A DNA stretch of 64,000 nt. Origin: UBA2561 sp964577275 (GTDB lineage Bacteria; Bacteroidota; Bacteroidia; Cytophagales; Thermoflexibacteraceae). Below are positions 8,993 through 15,784 of this stretch, piece after piece. The translations under genes were made by a program, and so were the position numbers. Location: assembly GCA_964577275.1 (NCBI GenBank), contig CAZNYR010000003.1, forward strand, positions 19,861 to 83,860, in the 5' to 3' direction. The notes under the pieces were generated by a model. It made no database searches. It was given only the letters and a program-made list of their open reading frames with translations, and had not been told where the DNA came from. How positions within the stretch are numbered: the first letter of the stretch is position 1; each line of letters starts with the position of its first letter.

Positions 8993-9547
8993 ATGAATAT
9001 AGACCCTACAAATCCATTAAATCCTTATCCCGTTCAGAATCGTTTTGAACGCCATGTTTCGCTGACGACTGCCCTGATTGCGGTAGCACTTTCTATTCTG
9101 ACGATTTATGCCAACGTAATCGGCGATAACTTATTGATTTCCAGAGGTTCAGCGAATAATAATTGGTCGTATTTTCAGTCCAAAAGTATCAAACAAAATC
9201 TATTTGAATCCCAACTCAAGATGCTTCATCTGGAATTAAAACGAAATCCGCAAGATAGCATTTTTCGGGCTGAAGTTCTGTCGCAAATTCAGGATTTTGA
9301 AGCAGAAATCAAACGCTATGCCACCGAAAAAAAAGAGATTATGCGGGAGGCAAAAGCCCACGAAAAAATTTATTTGCGTGCCGATAAACAAGGAAATATT
9401 CTCAATTATGCCGAAGCGATTTTTGAAATTAGCATTATTTTGTCGGCAATTTCGTTGTTGGCGCGCAGTCAATTAACATGGGCAATCAGTATCATTTTTG
9501 GCATTGTGGGTACGTCTATCGGATTGTATGTCTATTTTTTGACCTGA
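8993..9547 (+). CDS. DUF4337-like membrane protein
   Basis: About 184 residues starting MNIDPTNPLNPYPVQN. An N-terminal amphipathic stretch precedes a transmembrane helix (SLTTALIAVALSILTIYANV), then the NNWSYFQSKSIKQNLFESQ motif, a charged helical region, and two C-terminal transmembrane helices ending in a short tail. The W-x-Y-x-Q-x-KS-I-K pattern is what I recall for DUF4337. Function is not known for the family. A GTG start at 8969 is possible, but the ATG at 8993 gives the usual N-terminus. A small hairpin with a T-run follows the stop codon. Confidence 0.7.
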   Translation: MNIDPTNPLNPYPVQNRFERHVSLTTALIAVALSILTIYANVIGDNLLISRGSANNNWSYFQSKSIKQNLFESQLKMLHLELKRNPQDSIFRAEVLSQIQDFEAEIKRYATEKKEIMREAKAHEKIYLRADKQGNILNYAEAIFEISIILSAISLLARSQLTWAISIIFGIVGTSIGLYVYFLT

Positions 9548-9571
9548 ATGCGCCCAAACGCATGAGTTTTT
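9548..9571 (+). terminator. Weak intrinsic terminator after the DUF4337-like gene
   Basis: ATGCG (9548-9552) pairs with CGCAT (9559-9563), followed after three bases by five T residues. The stem is only 5 bp, so this is tentative. Confidence 0.3.
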
Positions 9572-9631
9572 GGCGAAAACCAGTAAATTTACACCTCATT
9601 TACGTCAATTTTAGTACGATTATCATAAAAA

Positions 9632-10444
9632 ATGAATATGCAACAACTTATCCAAGAGGCATGGGCTGACCGAAGCCTCTTACAAAAATCAGAATACCAA
9701 CAGGCTGTACGTCAGGTAATTGCACAATTAGATGCGGGCGAATTACGCACCGCCGAACCCACACCAAACGGGTGGCAGGTCAATGATTGGGTAAAAAAAG
9801 CCGTGATTTTATTTTTTCCAATTTGCCAAATGGAAACCATCGAAGTTCCGCCCTTTGAGTTTCATGATAAAATTCCGCTCAAGTCGGGTTATGCCCAGAA
9901 AGGCGTGCGCGTAGTGCCTCATGCGATTGCAAGATACGGCTCTTTTGTGAATCGGGGCGTAATCATGATGCCTTCTTATGTCAATATCGGGGCTTATGTG
10001 GATTCGGGGACGATGGTCGATACGTGGGCAACCGTAGGCAGTTGCGCCCAAATTGGCAGGGACGTACATTTGAGCGGTGGCGTAGGCATTGGTGGCGTAC
10101 TCGAACCTGTGCAAGCCGCCCCTGTAATTGTCGAAGACGGCGCATTTATTGGCTCGCGTTGCATTCTGGTTGAGGGCGTAAAAATCGGTCAAGAAGCCGT
10201 GCTTGGCGCAAACGTAACGATTACGGGAAGTTCTAAAATTATTGATGTAACAGGCTCAGAACCAGTGATTTATAAAGGAGAAGTTCCACCGCGTTCGGTC
10301 GTGATTCCGGGCAGTTATGCCAAAGAATTTGCCGCAGGTTCATATCACGTTCCTTGTGCGCTCATTATCGGCAAACGCAAAGCCTCAACTGATAAAAAAA
10401 CATCGCTCAACGAGGCACTTCGTGAGAATGACGTGGCGATATAA
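9632..10444 (+). CDS. dapD: 2,3,4,5-tetrahydropyridine-2,6-dicarboxylate N-succinyltransferase
   Basis: 270 residues, the normal length for DapD. It transfers succinyl from succinyl-CoA to tetrahydrodipicolinate in the lysine/diaminopimelate pathway in the cytoplasm. The N-terminal helical domain includes GWQVNDWVKKAVILFF; the centre (about residues 100-230) is a left-handed beta-helix of hexapeptide repeats (VVPHAIARYGSFVNRGVIMM, YVNIGAYVDSGTMVDTWATV), and GGVGIGGVLEP is a strongly conserved family motif. It is monocistronic here, ending in a good intrinsic terminator. Start could be ATG 9632 or ATG 9638. Confidence 0.96.
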   Translation: MNMQQLIQEAWADRSLLQKSEYQQAVRQVIAQLDAGELRTAEPTPNGWQVNDWVKKAVILFFPICQMETIEVPPFEFHDKIPLKSGYAQKGVRVVPHAIARYGSFVNRGVIMMPSYVNIGAYVDSGTMVDTWATVGSCAQIGRDVHLSGGVGIGGVLEPVQAAPVIVEDGAFIGSRCILVEGVKIGQEAVLGANVTITGSSKIIDVTGSEPVIYKGEVPPRSVVIPGSYAKEFAAGSYHVPCALIIGKRKASTDKKTSLNEALRENDVAI

Positions 10445-10458
10445 TTCCCCCAATAATC

Positions 10459-10501
10459 GCAATTCTCAATTTTAACTTTCTGAATTGGGAATTGCTTTTT
10501 T
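10459..10501 (+). terminator. Intrinsic terminator of dapD
   Basis: GCAATTCTCAATT (10459-10471) pairs with AATTGGGAATTGC (10483-10495) with one G-T wobble, and six T residues follow at once. It begins 15 bases after the dapD stop. Confidence 0.85.
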
Positions 10502-10527
10502 GTGTTGCTAAATATTGAAATAACTTT

Positions 10528-10546
10528 TTGATTATCAGGCGATTGT
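10528..10546 (+). repeat. Copy of recurrent motif TTGATTWTCAGnnAATTAT
   Basis: Reads TTGATTATCAGGCGATTGT. It is 15 bases beyond the stop codon of the PyrR-like gene (minus strand, 10562). Confidence 0.45.
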
Positions 10547-10561
10547 ATATATATTAATTGT

Positions 10562-11071
10562 CTATGATAAATACACACCAAATTTGGCTTGGTCATCCAA
10601 AACCACATCAATATGTTGCAAAACGGTTGTGGAAAGTGCATAACCCGAAAAATCCGCCGAAATTGGGAAAATTGTATGTCCTCTGTCGATTAATGCTACG
10701 GTTTGTAATTTTTTGAGGCGACAATCCAACAAAGGCTTCATCGCATAGGCAAACGTTCGTCCAGTATAAAGCACATCATCAACCAAGATAATAACCTGAT
10801 TCTCAAGCTCTTGTTCGGGTGCGCTGATAATAATTTGGCTTTCCGCAGGATTTTGTTTATCCAATTTAATCGTAATTAACTTGACGGAAATCGAACAGAT
10901 TTGCGTCAGTTCGTGATAAATAATCTGACTTAAACTCGCCCCTTTTGGCTCAATGCCCGCCAAAATAATTTGTTGCTCCTCGAAATTTGTTTCATAAATC
11001 TGATAAGCAATACGCTTGATTTTCTGTTCGACTTGTGGACGATTCAGAATTTGATTTTTAAAGTTTGTCAT
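10562..11071 (-). CDS. PyrR-like phosphoribosyltransferase family protein
   Basis: 169 residues with a type I phosphoribosyltransferase fold. The PRPP-binding loop is VIILVDDVLYTGRTFAYA at about residues 91-108, and an upstream GIEPKGASL segment matches the pyrophosphate loop of PyrR-type enzymes. PyrR proteins either attenuate pyrimidine operons by binding mRNA or act as uracil phosphoribosyltransferases. No pyrimidine genes lie nearby, so the physiological role is not given by context. The gene starts 5 bases after the stop of the nhaC-like gene, so the two are co-transcribed. Confidence 0.8.
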   Translation of the reverse strand: MTNFKNQILNRPQVEQKIKRIAYQIYETNFEEQQIILAGIEPKGASLSQIIYHELTQICSISVKLITIKLDKQNPAESQIIISAPEQELENQVIILVDDVLYTGRTFAYAMKPLLDCRLKKLQTVALIDRGHTIFPISADFSGYALSTTVLQHIDVVLDDQAKFGVYLS

Positions 11072-11076
11072 GAAAT

Positions 11077-12554
11077 TTACTGATTTTCGATGTCCTGTGA
11101 TTTGGATTGAGTTTCCGTAATTCGAGCAATTTTAATGTTGGCATAAGCAAAAAATATGGTCATCAGCGGACTAATAATATTGAAAAAACAANNNNNNNNN
11201 NCAAATACACAAAAGTAGCCACGCCCAGCACGCTGGATTGTGTCGCTCCGCAAGTATTCCAAGGAATCAAAACCGAAGTTACTGTTCCTGAATCTTCGAG
11301 GGTTCTGCTCAAGTTTTCGGCTTTCAAACCTCGTTTTCGGTAGGTTTCGGCATACATTCTGCCCGGCACCACAATCGCCAAATATTGGTCGGAAGCCGTA
11401 ATATTAAAAAATATGCAAGTTCCCACCGTAGAAGCCACCAAAGACCCCGTTGAATTTACCAGCCGAATAACCGATTGCGTGAGCCGTTGCAAAAGTCCTG
11501 CGGTTTCCATAATGCCACCAAAAATCATGGCACACAAAATTAACCAAATCGTATGGAGCATCCCCGACATTCCGCCTGTCGAAAGCAGTTCATTGACTAC
11601 ATCATGAGAAGTCGTTACGGAAATATGCCCATAAATTGACTTCATTACGCCCACATAAAACGACTCAAGAGAATTACCCGTAATCCCCGAAATTGTATGA
11701 ACCACATCGGGCTGAAAAATAATGGCACTAATACCTCCCAAAAGCGTTCCAATCAACAACGCAGGCAAGGCAGGCATCTTTTTGATAATTATCCAAACCA
11801 CAAGCACAGGCACCACAAATAATAAAGGCGTAATCGTAAATGATTCTTGAATCGCCGACTGAATCGCCTGAATATCAGCTACTTGTGCCACAGAATCATT
11901 AGAAAATCCCAATACCAAAAATATTAATAATGAAATCGAAATCGAAGGCACAGTAGTTAATGCCATATATCGAATGTGTGTAAATAAATCCGTGCCAGCC
12001 ATCGCAGGTGCAAGATTGGTCGTATCGGATAAAGGCGACATTTTATCACCAAAATATGCCCCCGAAATAATTGCTCCGCCAATCATGCCTTCCTCAATAC
12101 CTAAGGCTTTGCCAATACCCAATAATGCCAAGCCGATAGTCGCCACGGTTGTCCACGAACTTCCCGTAGCAATCGAAACCACCGCCGAGATAATACAGGC
12201 GGCAAACAAAAATATTTTCGGATTCAAGATTTCTAAACCATAATAAATCATCGCAGGAACAATCCCACTCAAAAGCCAAGTGCCTGCTAATGAACCAATT
12301 AACAACAAAATCAGAATCGCTCCCATTGCCGATGAAATACTTTTGACGATGCCCGCCAACAGCTCTTCCCAGCCATATCCCAACCAAATACTGACCAAAC
12401 CCGCCACGCCTGCCGATAATAACAATACAATTTGGTTTGAGCCTTCCAAAGCATCATCCCCAAACAGGAACACATTGATTGACAATATGATAACTAAAAA
12501 TATGAGCGGTACAAGTGCATGAAAAATTGAAGGTTCTAATTTTGATTTGGTCAT
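11077..12554 (-). CDS. nhaC: NhaC-type Na+/H+ antiporter, interrupted by an assembly gap
   Basis: Polytopic inner-membrane protein of roughly 490 residues. It reads MTKSKLEPSIFHALVPLIFL at the start and contains the NhaC features GSSWTTVATIGLALLGIGKA, GAYFGDKMSPLSDTTNLAPA and WNTCGATQSSVLGVATFVYL. These transporters exchange Na+ for H+ and support pH and Na+ homeostasis. Ten Ns at 11192-11201 interrupt the reading frame: upstream ends at FVYL, and downstream the frame that looks right is CFFNIISPLMTIFFAYANIK, ending at 11077. The two halves are out of frame by the N count, so the gap length is artificial. A gap of 5 bases would restore FVYL-xx-CFFN. The gene itself is very likely intact. Confidence 0.88.
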
Positions 12555-12621
12555 TATATTTTGATTATAAATTTGAGTCCATGAACAAAAATGTCCATCG
12601 CTCGATTGGATGATAAGGTAC

Positions 12622-12639
12622 TGATTATTAGGTGATTAT
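12622..12639 (+). repeat. Degenerate copy of recurrent motif
   Basis: Reads TGATTATTAGGTGATTAT, 9 bases beyond the stop codon of the coiled-coil gene at 12649 (minus strand). Confidence 0.35.
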
Positions 12640-12648
12640 GTTTCAAAA

Positions 12649-13482
12649 TCAAGACATCGTAGAACGCTGCATATAAACCACCGCCATAATAAAAATAATG
12701 ACCACCGAAAGCACCGAAATAATCTTGACAATCTGCTCGGTTTTGATTTTTTCGGTATGCTGCTCCGCAAGCACAGTCGTTACGTCTTTCATCCCCGTCT
12801 GTACTTCACGAACAATACGCAACTCGGTTTGAGCGTTGTTGAGCGCAATTTTGCTGTCATTTAATTCGCTTTTGGCATCCGTCAAATCTTTCAGTAAGTC
12901 ATTGATTTTGTTTTGGTTATCTTTGTGGTCAGCCTCAAGCGTTTTCAACTTTTCGGTCAGCGTTTTGAGTTCGTATTGCCCATTTTTAAGGTCATTTTGG
13001 GCGGTTTTGAGTTGCTCCTGTGTCGAAGTTAATTGCCCCTGCGTATTGGTAATAATCGTATTTTGCTCCTTATTTCGTTCGGTTAATTGCTTAATTTCCT
13101 CGTCCCGATTCTCTAACAAATCATGCAACTGACGCTTATCATCCTGTAAATCACGTATTTGTGCGCTCGTATTTTCGAGCGTTCCTTCCTGTGCATCCGC
13201 TTTGGTGGAGGTCTTTTCCAGAAGCCTGTCCTTTTTGTTTAATTTTTCTTTCAATTCTTCGATAGAGGACGTTAAGGTCTCAATTTGAGCCGTTTGCGTA
13301 TGTACTTTCGCCTGATATTCTTTGTTCTCGCCCTCCAAATTACGCAAAACTTCCTGCTGTTCATAATAATCCTCTGACGGACGAGCCAGCAAATAAGCAG
13401 CCCCAATCCCAATAACTGCCAAAATGACCAAAATCACAACCAAGTTGTTTTGTGATGTCAGGGTTTTCTTAAACTTATTCAT
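12649..13482 (-). CDS. Two-TM protein with a long coiled-coil middle
   Basis: 277 residues, not assigned to a known family. After a basic N-terminus (MNKFKKTLTSQNN) there is a transmembrane helix (LVVILVILAVIGIGAAYLLA, about 15-35). About 200 residues of near-continuous heptad-rich coiled coil follow (Leu/Glu/Lys/Gln with N and T at regular steps). A second transmembrane helix (IISVLSVVIIFIMAVVYM) ends the protein just before the C-terminus. Both ends would be in the membrane and the coiled coil outside or inside as a rod or hairpin. ATG 13482 is preferred over the TTG six bases earlier. It could be a structural or membrane-tethering protein; function unknown. Confidence 0.65.
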   Translation of the reverse strand: MNKFKKTLTSQNNLVVILVILAVIGIGAAYLLARPSEDYYEQQEVLRNLEGENKEYQAKVHTQTAQIETLTSSIEELKEKLNKKDRLLEKTSTKADAQEGTLENTSAQIRDLQDDKRQLHDLLENRDEEIKQLTERNKEQNTIITNTQGQLTSTQEQLKTAQNDLKNGQYELKTLTEKLKTLEADHKDNQNKINDLLKDLTDAKSELNDSKIALNNAQTELRIVREVQTGMKDVTTVLAEQHTEKIKTEQIVKIISVLSVVIIFIMAVVYMQRSTMS

Positions 13483-13977
13483 TTTCAATGATTTTTATAC
13501 CAAAATAGTCTTACTATTCTATTCAAAATAACAACGCATCGCCTTTGCAAGTTACTTCTTTTAAGTTGTCCAAACACAAAAATATTTAATTTATCGTGAT
13601 ATGAAAATATTTTGTCCATAAAAATTCCAAAACTTCGGTTTGTCAGCAACGACTGCGAAAAACCTCGTTGAGGATTCATGCAACCGCATCTCGACCAAAA
13701 AAATTGTTATAGCAAAATTTTTTCTTGAAAAAATCCAGTATTTTAAATTCTTTTCATGTAATAATTCGGAATAATATCAATATATTTAAGTTTAAATTCA
13801 TACTAATTCTTTTATAATCCATATTTTAAAATTAAAAAATAACAAATTTTATTATCAATATAATTGATTATCAGGAATTTAATGGTTTATTACTATGAAA
13901 AAATAAAGTATCTCCACACTTGTAAATAATATGCCAAAAACACACAGAAAGAATTAGAATAGTTCAACAAACTCCTC

Positions 13978-13985
13978 TATATTTG
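13978..13985 (+). promoter_or_regulatory. Bacteroidota -7 box of the candidate small RNA
   Basis: TATATTTG matches the phylum consensus TAnnTTTG. No clear -33 TTTG is visible at the right distance, so the match is one-sided. Transcription would begin near 13990. Confidence 0.4.
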
Positions 13986-13989
13986 CATT

Positions 13990-14135
13990 ATCCAAAGAGA
14001 AAATAGACTTTTTGTGAGTTTTGAAGCGAAAATTCTGCTGATTTTGTGGCAGAATATAAACTATGTAAAAGTTGATGATTGTTTAAGTGAGCATTGGACT
14101 TGCATTACTCCTTGAGTTTTGTAAGTCTTTTTTTT
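13990..14135 (+). ncRNA. Candidate structured small RNA of about 145 nt
   Basis: No protein reading frame. It is bounded by a TATATTTG promoter box at 13978 and by a hairpin plus eight T residues ending at 14135. Inside there is a perfect 7-bp stem, ATTCTGC (14032-14038) with GCAGAAT (14049-14055), enclosed by AGTTT and AAACT. AGACTT near 14005-14010 can also pair with AAGTCT at 14123-14128, giving an alternative closing stem reminiscent of a rod-like RNA such as 6S; I cannot confirm family membership. It could be a 6S-type regulator, a trans-acting sRNA, or part of a longer RNA continuing across the N gap. Confidence 0.35.
14097..14135 (+). terminator. Intrinsic terminator of the candidate small RNA
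   Basis: GACTTGCA (14097-14104) pairs with TGTAAGTC (14120-14127) with one wobble, followed by eight T residues (14128-14135). The N gap begins three bases later. Confidence 0.6.
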
Positions 14136-14423
14136 GCANNNNNNNNNNCAGAGCGTACCTCATCAGGGGTTCTAGATTCGACCTGAGGACTAGTCTTTAT
14201 CTCCCTTGCTAATGGGAAATTAGACAGCTAGCAAACCAGCAAATTTTTTCCCCTCAAAAAACCTGATTTAAGTCATTGATTTCAACGCCATACCAAAGTA
14301 ACTTTGAAGCATGATTTTCAGTAGATAATCATACGCCAGAATATTTTTGTAATCTAAAAAAAGTACTATTTTTAGTATGTCATGATTCAAATTTAGTTTG
14401 TATTTTGGTTTGATTATAATTTA

Positions 14424-14442
14424 TTGATTTTCAGATAATTAT
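14424..14442 (+). repeat. Copy of recurrent motif TTGATTWTCAGnnAATTAT
   Basis: Reads TTGATTTTCAGATAATTAT, upstream of the plus-strand fixH gene. It is one of the few copies not directly behind a minus-strand gene. Confidence 0.45.
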
Positions 14443-14508
14443 GTTTTATAACTACCTCACACACATTATTTAGGAATTATTAAAGCCACATTTAAAAATA
14501 ACAAAACA

Positions 14509-14991
14509 ATGAGCAATTCTCACAAGGATTCCAACTTGATTCCGTATTCCATTATCGGAGTATTTTTGCTGTTTGGCATCATGGTTTTTGTGATGGTTTT
14601 CGGCGCATTTCAGCAGGATGTAAACTTAGTTCGCACGGATTATTATGCACAAGAAGTCGTGTATGATACTCGTATTCAGGAGATTAAAAGAACTTCCGAA
14701 TTAGGCGAGCAAGTCAAAATTGATTATATCCCTTGGGAAAACCAAATGCAAGCACGGCTTCCCAAAAATTTTGATGCGGCTCAAATTCGGGGCGAATATT
14801 GGTTTTATCGCCCTTCGGATAATCAACTTGATTTTAAAGTTCCGCTCGCACTCTCCGTCGAGAATACGCAAATCCTAAATCTTGAAAAAATACAAAAAGG
14901 GCTTTGGCGTGTTGAGCTATCTTTTACGTATAATGACCAAAAATATTTTAAAACTCATCAGTTCACAGTCAAAAACTCCGATACAAAATGA
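14509..14991 (+). CDS. FixH family protein (cytochrome cbb3 oxidase accessory)
   Basis: 160 residues. A single N-terminal transmembrane helix (IIGVFLLFGIMVFVMVFGAF) is followed by NLVRTDYYAQEVVYDTRIQE, the phylum's typical FixH signature, and a beta-rich extracytoplasmic domain. FixH/CcoG-type proteins serve assembly of cbb3-type cytochrome oxidase. Its stop overlaps the next gene's start by four bases (ATGA), so they are translationally coupled. The ccoNOP genes that normally precede it are absent from this window; the upstream side is a 1-kb gene-free stretch. Confidence 0.85.
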   Translation: MSNSHKDSNLIPYSIIGVFLLFGIMVFVMVFGAFQQDVNLVRTDYYAQEVVYDTRIQEIKRTSELGEQVKIDYIPWENQMQARLPKNFDAAQIRGEYWFYRPSDNQLDFKVPLALSVENTQILNLEKIQKGLWRVELSFTYNDQKYFKTHQFTVKNSDTK

Positions 14992-15707
14992 TTGATTTTT
15001 ATGTAACCGCTTTTTTGTTTGGCTTGGCGGGCAGTTTTCATTGTGTGGGGATGTGTGCGCCCGTGATGCTTGCCGTCCCGATGGACTTACGAACGAAGGT
15101 TTCCATCCTGATGGATAGCCTGATTTATAATGCAGGACGAATCTTAACTTATGGCTTTATTGGCTTGATTTTCAGTATGATAGGTATGAGTATTCAAGGC
15201 TTCAGCGGACAACAATATTTGAGCATTGGTGCAGGAATTTTGATGCTTTTCCTGTATTTTGGCATCGGAAAAAAGGCTTCCTTTTCGGATAGATTTTTCG
15301 TTACGAAATGGCTCAAACTTCAATTTGGCAAATTATTACAAACGTATTCGCCCAAATCTTTATTTTTAACAGGAATTTTGACAGGGTTTTTGCCATGCGG
15401 ATTGGTGTATGCAGCAGCGGCTGGCGCAATTTTGGGCGGAACTCCCGAACGAGGCGTGTTATACATGATGAGTTTTGGAATCGGCACGGTGCCTTTGATG
15501 CTACTCGTTTCGATGTCCCGCAGTTTACTCAAAAACCACATACGAATTTGGCTAAAAACTTCCACGCCTTATTTGGTCTTTATCGTATCTATCCTCATGA
15601 TTATCAGAGGATTAGGTTTAGGAATCCCTTATTTAAGTCCTGTTGCCCAAGGACTTAATGCCCACCAAATCAAGGTCGAATGTTGTGAAGTTCCCGCCTC
15701 CGAATAA
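14988..15707 (+). CDS. Sulfite exporter TauE/SafE (UreH-like) family membrane protein
   Basis: 239 residues with about six hydrophobic helices. The N-terminal LFGLAGSFHCVGMCAPVMLA and the central GILTGFLPCGLVYAAAAGAI are the family's paired G-rich motifs with conserved Cys and His. Members next to FixH in this phylum are usually annotated TauE/SafE and are thought to assist cbb3 oxidase maturation, perhaps in metal (copper) handling; this is inferred from gene order. It overlaps fixH by 4 bases and ends at a perfect 18-bp palindrome. Confidence 0.8.
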   Translation: MIDFYVTAFLFGLAGSFHCVGMCAPVMLAVPMDLRTKVSILMDSLIYNAGRILTYGFIGLIFSMIGMSIQGFSGQQYLSIGAGILMLFLYFGIGKKASFSDRFFVTKWLKLQFGKLLQTYSPKSLFLTGILTGFLPCGLVYAAAAGAILGGTPERGVLYMMSFGIGTVPLMLLVSMSRSLLKNHIRIWLKTSTPYLVFIVSILMIIRGLGLGIPYLSPVAQGLNAHQIKVECCEVPASE

Positions 15708-15745
15708 ACCCAACGACCCACGATTAAAATCGTGGGTCGTTGGGT
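15708..15745. terminator. Perfect 18-bp-arm palindrome, bidirectional terminator between convergent genes
   Basis: ACCCAACGACCCACGATT (15708-15725) is followed by AA and its exact reverse complement (15728-15745). It starts at the TauE stop codon and lies 35 bases from the ppk stop on the other strand. Its core CCCACGATT recurs in the hairpin at 62668-62696, so it may also be a dispersed palindromic repeat. Confidence 0.75.
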
Positions 15746-15765
15746 ACTAAACTAAAGTTAATCTA

Positions 15766-15784
15766 CTGATTTGCAGTTACTTAT
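15766..15784 (+). repeat. Degenerate copy of recurrent motif, overlapping the ppk stop
   Basis: Reads CTGATTTGCAGTTACTTAT; it touches the ppk stop codon at 15781. Confidence 0.35.

Larger units (their letters stand above)
13483..14508. other. 1-kb AT-rich gene-free region with candidate small RNA and assembly gap
   Basis: No convincing protein gene is seen. The first half (13483-13970) is AT-rich with no clear elements other than a copy of the recurrent motif at 13864-13882. A promoter-like box, a hairpin and an intrinsic terminator delimit a candidate small RNA at about 13990-14135. Ten Ns follow at 14139-14148, then a stretch that can form two hairpins (14149-14260). Another motif copy is at 14424-14442, 67 bases before fixH. 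The gap may hide part of a structured RNA gene. Confidence 0.5.

Noticed and set aside
13485..13679. 64-residue minus-strand open frame
   Set aside because: No signal, no motif, biased composition and no ribosome-binding context; it runs into the 5' side of the coiled-coil gene.
14160..14190. preQ1-type riboswitch
   Set aside because: GGTTCTAG resembles part of a preQ1-I aptamer, but the A-rich tail and the expected downstream queuosine gene are missing.
14149..14260. tRNA or tmRNA gene
   Set aside because: One loop resembles a T-arm (GGTTCTAGATTCGACC), but no acceptor stem, D-arm or anticodon arm can be completed, and the N gap prevents testing the 5' side.
15708..15745. Insertion-sequence inverted repeat or attachment site
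   Set aside because: The perfect palindrome lies between convergent stop codons with no transposase and fits a bidirectional terminator; a dispersed repeat is still possible and is recorded separately.
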